64,000 nucleotides of DNA from contig NZ_CP018092.1 of NCBI RefSeq assembly GCF_002754935.1, forward strand, positions 1,922,001 to 1,986,000, written 5' to 3'. The notes below the pieces were generated by a model. It was not told the DNA's origin. It saw only the letters and a program-made list of their open reading frames with translations, and searched no databases. This document shows, piece by piece, positions 58,915 to 64,000 of this stretch; positions within the stretch are counted from its first letter, which is position 1, and each line of letters starts with the position of its first letter. The translations under genes and the position numbers were made by a program. This DNA is from Thermostichus lividus PCC 6715 (GTDB lineage Bacteria > Cyanobacteriota > Cyanobacteriia > Thermosynechococcales > Thermosynechococcaceae).

Positions 58915-60456
58915 ATGGGTACCTTTCATCATGTGAACACGATTGTTGGCTTGCAAACAGCACTGAGCCATCTGACTCCTCCCAGAACCATTGGCTTTGT
59001 GCCAACCATGGGGGCACTGCACCGTGGGCATCAATCCCTCATTGAGCGGGCACGCCAAGACTGTGATGTGGTAGTTGTGAGTATCTTTATCAACCCACTT
59101 CAGTTTGCCCCCCACGAAGACCTAGAGCGCTACCCGCGGTCACTGACAGCGGATCTGCAACTATGCCGTGACTTGGGTGTGGATATTGTGTTTACCCCTA
59201 GTGTTCATGAACTCTACCCCCATGGCTTGGACGGATTGACAACCGTTGACCCCCCAAAACAGTTAACCAGCGGCTTGTGTGGTCGTTCTCGCCCCGGCCA
59301 TTTTCGCGGCGTTGCCACAGTTGTTCTGAAGCTATTGCATATTATCCAACCCGATCGCGCCTACTTTGGCCAAAAGGATGCCCAGCAATTGGCCATCATC
59401 CGCCGCTGTGTCGCTGACTTAAACCTTGATGTGGAAATTATTGCCTGCCCAATTGTGCGCGATAGCGATGGCCTCGCCCTCAGTTCTCGGAATCAGTACC
59501 TCAGTGAGAGAGAACGCGCCACAGCATTGGCTCTGAGCCAAGCCTTACAACTAGCAACTCAGGCGTTTCGCAACGGCTGTGTTACGGCGGCTATTCTGCG
59601 ACAGCAGGTGACAAGCCATTTGCAACAGTTTCCTGATCTGCGTCTGGACTATGCCGAACTGGTACACCCAGATACGCTGGCGCCTTTAGAGCAGGTGGAT
59701 ACCGTTGGCTTGCTGGCGATCGCCGCTTGGGTAGGCAACACCCGGCTTATTGATAACTGTTTGTTAGACCGTCGCCTTGGGATTTTAGCCATTGACGGCC
59801 CCGCTGGTGCAGGCAAATCCACCGTCACTCGGCAAGCGGCCCATGCCTTAGGACTGCAATATCTAGATACGGGTGCAATGTACCGTGCTGCCACATGGTG
59901 GTGTTTGCAGCATCACATTGATCTCACGGATGAAGTGGCCGTTGTTGAAGCAGTTGCCCAGTGTCGGATTCGCTTAGACAGCCGCGATCCCAATCAACCC
60001 TCCCAAGTATGGCTCAATGACCAAGACATCACAGCAGCCATTCGCTCCCTTGAGGTCACCCAGCGGGTCTCACAGGTGGCTGCCCTGCCAGGAGTCCGCC
60101 GCCTGATGGTACAGCAACAGCGGCAGATGGGCGCTCAGGGGGGGGTAGCTGCCGAAGGACGGGATATTGGCACCCATGTCTTTCCGGAGGCGGGCGTGAA
60201 AATTTTCCTCACTGCTTCCTCCCAGGAACGGGCAAAGCGTCGCTGGCAGGAACTACAGGAGCAGGGACAACAGGAGATCACCTACGAAGACTTGCTACAG
60301 CAAATAATTGAGCGGGACACCGCTGATCAGCAGCGTGCCTGTGCGCCCTTTCGCAAAGCAGCGGATGCCATCGAAGTGTGTACCGACAACTTGAGTATTG
60401 CCGATGTCATTGACAAAATTGTTCACCTTTACCGCAGTCGCTATCCGCAGGCTTGA
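58915..60456 (+). CDS. panC/cmk: bifunctional pantothenate synthetase / cytidylate kinase
   Basis: Residues 1-275 are PanC (FVPTMGALHRGHQSLIERA, VSIFINPLQFAP, HFRGVATVVLKLL, FGQKDAQQLAIIRR), joining pantoate and beta-alanine. From about 284 the protein is cytidylate kinase (IDGPAGAGKSTVTR, LDTGAMYRA, EGRDIGTHVFPEA). The fusion is normal in cyanobacteria. Total length 513 residues. The gene is intact in one frame. Start ATG 58915 (MGTFHHVNTIVGLQ). Confidence 0.96.
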   Translation: MGTFHHVNTIVGLQTALSHLTPPRTIGFVPTMGALHRGHQSLIERARQDCDVVVVSIFINPLQFAPHEDLERYPRSLTADLQLCRDLGVDIVFTPSVHELYPHGLDGLTTVDPPKQLTSGLCGRSRPGHFRGVATVVLKLLHIIQPDRAYFGQKDAQQLAIIRRCVADLNLDVEIIACPIVRDSDGLALSSRNQYLSERERATALALSQALQLATQAFRNGCVTAAILRQQVTSHLQQFPDLRLDYAELVHPDTLAPLEQVDTVGLLAIAAWVGNTRLIDNCLLDRRLGILAIDGPAGAGKSTVTRQAAHALGLQYLDTGAMYRAATWWCLQHHIDLTDEVAVVEAVAQCRIRLDSRDPNQPSQVWLNDQDITAAIRSLEVTQRVSQVAALPGVRRLMVQQQRQMGAQGGVAAEGRDIGTHVFPEAGVKIFLTASSQERAKRRWQELQEQGQQEITYEDLLQQIIERDTADQQRACAPFRKAADAIEVCTDNLSIADVIDKIVHLYRSRYPQA

Positions 60457-60533
60457 TCCTCAGAGCAATCTTCCCTTACAGTGTCAGGAAGATACTTTCA
60501 TATGCCCCTTTTTGGGAGATGTCTCACAACACC

Positions 60534-60887
60534 ATGGATCGCAATCCCCTAGAACTGCTACAGCAAGCCTATTATGCTGGTATTGGGGCAGTCACCGCTG
60601 CTGTTGAGTCGCTGCAAGATGAAGCCAAGCGCCAAGAAAATCTTGCCCAACTGCGCCTCGATCTTCGCCAACTGGCCAGTCTTTGGGCTGAAAAGGGGCG
60701 AGTTACTGAAGCAGAAGCTCGCAGGTTAATTGAGTCATTTGTAACCCAACAAACAGCAGCCTCTACGCCCCAACCGACCAGCTCTGCTCAGACTAAGGCC
60801 ATAGAAGCTGATATTAAGCTTTTAATCGAAACCTTGAGGGCTGTTCGCCACGATCTGCAGCAGGAACAAAACTCGCCTGCACCCTAA
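60534..60887 (+). CDS. phasin-like helical protein
   Basis: The 117-residue protein (MDRNPLELLQQAYYAGIGAV) is almost wholly helical: LLQQAYYAGIGAVTAAVESL, then LAQLRLDLRQLASLWAEKGRVTE. This resembles small cyanobacterial proteins annotated as phasin-like or PHA-granule-associated. Whether it binds granules or membranes is not known. ATG 60534 is chosen because homology starts at MDRNPLELL; an upstream start would overlap the panC-cmk stop. It ends 46 bp before a strong terminator. Confidence 0.65.
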   Translation: MDRNPLELLQQAYYAGIGAVTAAVESLQDEAKRQENLAQLRLDLRQLASLWAEKGRVTEAEARRLIESFVTQQTAASTPQPTSSAQTKAIEADIKLLIETLRAVRHDLQQEQNSPAP

Positions 60888-60933
60888 CCCTAGGTTCGCT
60901 CTAGACAACAGTTGGCCTAGTTTTGTGGAATTG

Positions 60934-60959
60934 CCTACCCCCCGACGCGGCGGGGTAGG
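60934..60959. terminator. bidirectional hairpin terminator
   Basis: CCTACCCC (60934-60941) pairs perfectly with GGGGTAGG (60952-60959) around a 10-nt loop, an 8-bp GC-rich stem. It lies between the convergent phasin-like and DUF4327 genes. There is no long T run, so it may act without one, as is common in cyanobacteria. Confidence 0.7.
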
Positions 60960-60969
60960 TTACCAAAGT

Positions 60970-61191
60970 TTAATCGTTATCCCAGCACTCACGACCAATC
61001 AGATCACCGATGCGATCTCGCAGCATAAAGTCGCAACGTTCTAGCTCCTTCTCAATGAGAGGCCACTCCCGAACTGGTACATACTGGCAGAGGGTATAGA
61101 TAGGCTGCTGACGACTGACCACTCCCTTGGCCACCAGTTGACGGGCTTCGTCTTGAACTAGCTCGATGGAGTATTGAAGGGATTGAACCAT
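60970..61191 (-). CDS. DUF4327 family protein
   Basis: The 73-residue protein (MVQSLQYSIELVQDEARQLV) contains KGVVSRQQPIYTLCQYVP, REWPLIEKELER and RDRIGDLIGRECWDND, matching the cyanobacterial DUF4327 family, of unknown function. ATG at 61189-61191 is used; upstream in-frame codons lack conservation. It is convergent with the phasin-like gene, with a shared terminator between. Confidence 0.88.
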   Translation of the reverse strand: MVQSLQYSIELVQDEARQLVAKGVVSRQQPIYTLCQYVPVREWPLIEKELERCDFMLRDRIGDLIGRECWDND

Positions 61192-61317
61192 AACATCCTC
61201 GTTTGGCGGAAGAAACCCTAGCAGTAGATTCAGAATTAGCAAACTGTAGTCTGCAATACTGAACCATTCTTATTTTTGCTCTAGGGAACTATTCGCCATA
61301 ATAACAAATGTTTCCTA

Positions 61318-61440
61318 GGTCAGGGGGTCTTGACTTGACATACTCCCCAACCCAAATGCTGGGGGCACATCTCACTAGTGGCGACATTGTCTCTTGGCCA
61401 CAGCCACGCCTCAACCAGTCTTTTGACGGTCGTCAGGCAA
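61318..61440 (-). mobile_element. right-end relic of an IS200/IS605 (IS1341-type) element
   Basis: On the plus strand TTGACTTGACATACTCCCC (61330-61348) opens a hairpin closed by GGGGG at 61361-61365. Read on the minus strand this is a stem followed by GGGGAGTATGTCAAGTCAA, the right-end form of cyanobacterial IS1341-type elements and similar to the relic at 9465-9494. The next 70 bp keep no recognisable TnpB sequence. It lies upstream of cysA. Confidence 0.4.
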
Positions 61441-61523
61441 ATTGAGGGTGCCGAGGACGCTATCGTATAAAAACTACGGTAATCTTATAGAGAAACTAGA
61501 GTATAGCTAGCAGCAGGACAGCG

Positions 61524-62540
61524 ATGGGCATCACCATTGACAATGTTTCTAAGTCGTTTGGTACCTTTCAAGCGGTCAAACAGGTGGATCTAGAAATTGC
61601 CAGCGGTTCACTGGTGGCCTTACTTGGGCCTTCAGGCTCCGGCAAGTCAACGCTGCTACGGCTCATTGCTGGCTTAGAAATGCCGGATACAGGACGTATT
61701 CTCCTCACCGGCAAAGATGCCACCTACCAGAGTGTGCAGGAGCGCAACATTGGTTTTGTATTTCAGCACTATGCCCTGTTTAAGCACATGACCGTGCGCC
61801 AAAATGTCGCCTTTGGCCTTGAGCTGCGCAAAGTGCCTGCTGCTAAAATCAAAGCTCGGGTTGAGGAGCTACTGGATCTCGTTCAGCTTGCTGGGTTGGG
61901 CGATCGCTATCCCTCCCAGCTATCCGGTGGGCAGCGGCAGCGGGTGGCCTTAGCGCGGGCGTTAGCAGTAGAACCCAAAGTCCTGTTGCTGGATGAACCC
62001 TTTGGTGCCCTCGATGCCAAGGTTCGCAAAGAACTACGGGCATGGTTGCGCCACCTCCACGATGATGTCCATGTCACCACGGTATTTGTCACCCACGACC
62101 AAGAAGAGGCGATGGAGGTTGCCGATCAGATTGTGGTGATGAACAAAGGCCAAGTGGAGCAGGTAGGCACGCCGGCTGAGATTTATGATCACCCTGCGAG
62201 TCCCTTTGTCATGAGCTTTATTGGGCCGGTGAATGTTCTGCGCAGCACCTCCCGCATCTTTGAGCAAAGTAATCATAGTGCGCCGCACTGCGATATTTTT
62301 CTGCGCCCCCGCGACATTCTCATTGAAACTCGCCCCAATGGCAACACCGTGCCTGCGCGCATTAGTCGCATTATTCATCTGGGCTGGGAAATTCAAGTGG
62401 AATTACGCCTAGACGATGGGCAGGAGTTAATGGCGCACTTATCGCGAGAGCGATTTGATGATCTCACCCTAGAGCCACAGCAGCAGGTGTTTATTAAACT
62501 GAAGGAAGCAAAGTCGTTTCCGCTCTACTACAGTATTTAG
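61524..62540 (+). CDS. cysA: sulfate/thiosulfate ABC transporter ATPase CysA
   Basis: The 338-residue ATPase begins [20 protein letters not shown] and has Walker [29 protein letters not shown] (a CysA hallmark), signature [14 protein letters not shown], Walker [12 protein letters not shown], and a C-terminal regulatory TOBE-like domain ([15 protein letters not shown]). It powers sulfate import. cysT/cysW/sbpA are not in this window. A TATAAAAA-type element lies about 55 bp upstream. Confidence 0.94.
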   Translation: MGITIDNVSKSFGTFQAVKQVDLEIASGSLVALLGPSGSGKSTLLRLIAGLEMPDTGRILLTGKDATYQSVQERNIGFVFQHYALFKHMTVRQNVAFGLELRKVPAAKIKARVEELLDLVQLAGLGDRYPSQLSGGQRQRVALARALAVEPKVLLLDEPFGALDAKVRKELRAWLRHLHDDVHVTTVFVTHDQEEAMEVADQIVVMNKGQVEQVGTPAEIYDHPASPFVMSFIGPVNVLRSTSRIFEQSNHSAPHCDIFLRPRDILIETRPNGNTVPARISRIIHLGWEIQVELRLDDGQELMAHLSRERFDDLTLEPQQQVFIKLKEAKSFPLYYSI

Positions 62541-62613
62541 GGCGGCCTGAGAAAAGTGGAGCGATCGCTTGAACAAATTGCGCCAAACTTGCTATGCTAA
62601 CAAAGCGATGCAA

Positions 62614-62685
62614 TGGGGTGTCGCCAAGCGGTAAGGCAGCGGGTTTTGGTCCCGCCATTCGGGGGTTCGAATCCTCCCGCCCCAG
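62614..62685 (+). tRNA. tRNA-Gln (anticodon UUG)
   Basis: The 72-nt cloverleaf has acceptor arms TGGGGTG/CGCCCCA with discriminator G, a D arm GCCAAGCGGTAAGGC, an anticodon stem GCGGG/CCCGC around loop TTTTGGT (anticodon TTG), and a T arm with GGTTCGAATCC. No CCA is encoded. It lies between cysA and the HAD gene. Confidence 0.97.
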
Positions 62686-62705
62686 TTCCTTTTTGATCCG
62701 AAGGT

Positions 62706-63470
62706 ATGGATGTCTTGCCGAGTCTGCTGGCTCTAGACTTTGACGGAGTCCTCTGTAATGGCCTGCGGGAGTATTTTCAAACCAGTTGGCGGGTGTATCA
62801 ACAGGTATGGCAGACCTCTGATGTTGCCCTTGCTGACCTAGAGCAGCAATTTTACCAACTGCGGCCTGTGATTACGGTGGGCTGGGAAATGCCAGTTCTG
62901 TTGCGAGCCATCCTTGAGGAAATCCCCACTGCGGAGATCAGCACCCATTGGCCCCAGGTGCGCGATCGCCTTCTTCACACCTATCACCTTAGTGCAGCGG
63001 ATCTGGGGCAGCGGGTCGATGGGCTGCGGGATGAGTGGATCCGCAACGACTGGCAACACTGGTTGATGCTCCATGACTTTTATGATGGAGTGGTGGCCGC
63101 TGTGCAGCGCTGGCAAGCCCAAGGCCATGCGATGGCCATTGTGACCACCAAAGAACAGCGCTTTGTGACCTATTTGCTAGAGCAGGCGGGGATCATTGTT
63201 CCGGCTACGGCTATCTACGGCAAGGAGCAACAGCAGCCCAAGCCGATGATTCTTTTGCAACTGCAAGCAGCCTACGGTACACCACTGTGGTTTGTGGAGG
63301 ATCGTTTGGGGGCGCTCCTAGAGGTCGCTGCTACCCCAGAGTTGGTATCCACTCGCCTTTTTTTGGCCACGTGGGGCTACACAACCGCAGACGATTGCCA
63401 ACAGGCGCAGGCGCACCCCCGCATTCAGCCGTTAACCTTGGGCGAATTTTGTGCCCTCTTAACGCCGTAG
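62706..63470 (+). CDS. HAD-superfamily hydrolase
   Basis: The 254-residue protein has HAD motif I LALDFDGVLCNG, an inserted helical cap (about 20-115), motif II AIVTTKEQRF, motif III Lys in GKEQQQPKP, and motif IV FVEDRLGALLE. These are the residues of a phosphatase-type HAD; the substrate is unknown. It starts 20 bp after tRNA-Gln and overlaps the YtxH-type gene by 12 bp at its 3' end. Confidence 0.88.
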   Translation: MDVLPSLLALDFDGVLCNGLREYFQTSWRVYQQVWQTSDVALADLEQQFYQLRPVITVGWEMPVLLRAILEEIPTAEISTHWPQVRDRLLHTYHLSAADLGQRVDGLRDEWIRNDWQHWLMLHDFYDGVVAAVQRWQAQGHAMAIVTTKEQRFVTYLLEQAGIIVPATAIYGKEQQQPKPMILLQLQAAYGTPLWFVEDRLGALLEVAATPELVSTRLFLATWGYTTADDCQQAQAHPRIQPLTLGEFCALLTP

Positions 63471-63823
63471 ATCCCCAGAATTTTCCTCATCGAGATCGCT
63501 CAGTGCCATGCCATTGGCTTCGCGGCTAAAGGCTTGGCGCTGCTGCTGAGTGACTTCAATGCCGACGGCGATCGCTTCTTTGAGGCGATCGAGGGTGGCC
63601 TGCCAACGCTCTTGGGTGGTTTCCGAGAGGCGATCGCGGTGCTGTTCAAAACTGCTGCTAATGTCCTCCAATAGCTCCGGCAGAGCATCGGCAGATTTTT
63701 TCAACAGTTGTCGCGTTTCCTTGCCAGAGCGCGGGGCAACCAGCAGACCAACCACTGTGCCAATTGCCCCCCCCAGAAGCAGCCCCCCAAAAAGGCACCG
63801 CCACTTCCTTGCTGATTTGCCAT
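63459..63823 (-). CDS. YtxH-domain protein, frameshifted
   Basis: From ATG 63821-63823 the minus strand reads MANQQGSGGAFLGG, then loses frame at a G6 run (plus-strand C6 at 63783-63788). With one more G it continues LLLGGAIGTVVGLLVAPRSG KETRQLLKKSADALPE, a glycine-zipper membrane helix followed by the YtxH LLxAPxSGxxTR motif and a long amphipathic coiled coil. About 121 residues in total. Such proteins are small membrane-associated stress proteins. It follows the partial gene at the window end by 2 bp. Confidence 0.82.
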
Positions 63824-63825
63824 GG

Positions 63826-64000
63826 TTATCTCCTTCGTTGCCGTAGCCACGGGGTACTATACCGACTTATCCAGCTTATCAAGGTTAAAAACAGGCGGAC
63901 ATTACGCTGCTGCCGTCCCCAGCGGGGCAGTTGCGATCGCAACCCCGCGACCCCACGCTGACCAATCATAATGACCTGTGGCGCTCCCCCCAATACGCCA
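63826..64000 (-). CDS. C-terminal part of a protein cut by the window end
   Basis: The frame ending in TAA at 63826-63828 is open to base 64000 (58 codons): GVLGGAPQVIMIGQRGVAGL, RSQLPRWGRQQRN and LFLTLISWISRYSTPW then LRQRRR at the C-terminus. I do not recognise it. Its stop lies 2 bp before the YtxH gene, implying one operon. In other cyanobacteria a DUF948 gene often precedes ytxH, but this tail is too short to confirm. Confidence 0.55.
   Translation of the reverse strand, partial: GVLGGAPQVIMIGQRGVAGLRSQLPRWGRQQRNVRLFLTLISWISRYSTPWLRQRRR

Overview
The window comes from the chromosome of a cyanobacterium. It carries the allophycocyanin core operon apcABC, cytochrome b6f subunits petC-petA, an inducible CO2-uptake NDH-1 operon (ndhF3-ndhD3-cupA), flavodiiron proteins Flv1/Flv3, Ycf34, menB, cruF, a fused panC-cmk gene and many copies of the HIP1 octamer GCGATCGC. 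The moderately high GC content, the compact unicellular-type gene set, the type 2 IPP isomerase and the presence of only one Flv1/Flv3 pair suggest a Thermosynechococcus-like thermophile. That placement is inference from recognition, not a database search.

Layout. 1-9.3 kb: the 3'-truncated start of an hpsA-like gene, priA, cruF, a two-gene channel/SRPBCC unit, ycf34, menB and a small Spy-like periplasmic protein. 9.3-9.95 kb: a relic of an IS200/IS605-type element. 9.95-26 kb: a large GAF-PAS-LOV-GAF-GAF hybrid histidine kinase, mtnP, an ABC1 kinase, oligopeptidase A, the mreBCD operon, an ABC exporter, mnmE and petC-petA. 26-30.5 kb: a DUF3067 gene, apcABC, an unknown membrane protein and a pentapeptide-repeat protein. 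30.5-36.5 kb: gltX, a protease-TPR protein, fni, a DUF2232-like membrane protein and an EgtC-like amidotransferase. 36.5-46.1 kb: an IS1-like fragment, then the nitrate assimilation operon nirA-nrtABCD-narB behind a textbook NtcA promoter. 46.1-49.6 kb: exbD-era-ureG, gmk and a LivF-type ATPase. 49.6-58.4 kb: ndhF3-ndhD3-cupA, a J-domain protein and flv3-flv1. 58.4-64 kb: clpS, panC-cmk, a phasin-like gene, DUF4327, a second IS relic, cysA, tRNA-Gln(UUG), a HAD hydrolase and a YtxH-type operon cut by the window end.

How the genes work together. Nitrate is imported by NrtABCD and reduced by NarB and NirA under NtcA control. CO2 is taken up by NDH-1MS. Flv1/Flv3 drain excess electrons downstream of photosystem I, and petC/petA and apcABC belong to the photosynthetic apparatus itself.

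Two window-wide patterns stand out. First, seven conserved genes (priA, an ion channel, mreB, nirA, era, gmk, a YtxH gene) are each broken by a single-base shift at a homopolymer, four of them where an 8-mer is expected and a 7-mer is seen. Sequencing or assembly indels are the simplest explanation. Second, eight of ten convergent gene pairs overlap at their 3' ends, five of them by exactly 4 bp through interlocked stop codons. The most unusual protein architecture is a DUF1830-like domain fused in frame to the N-terminus of nitrate reductase NarB. No CRISPR array or rRNA was seen.
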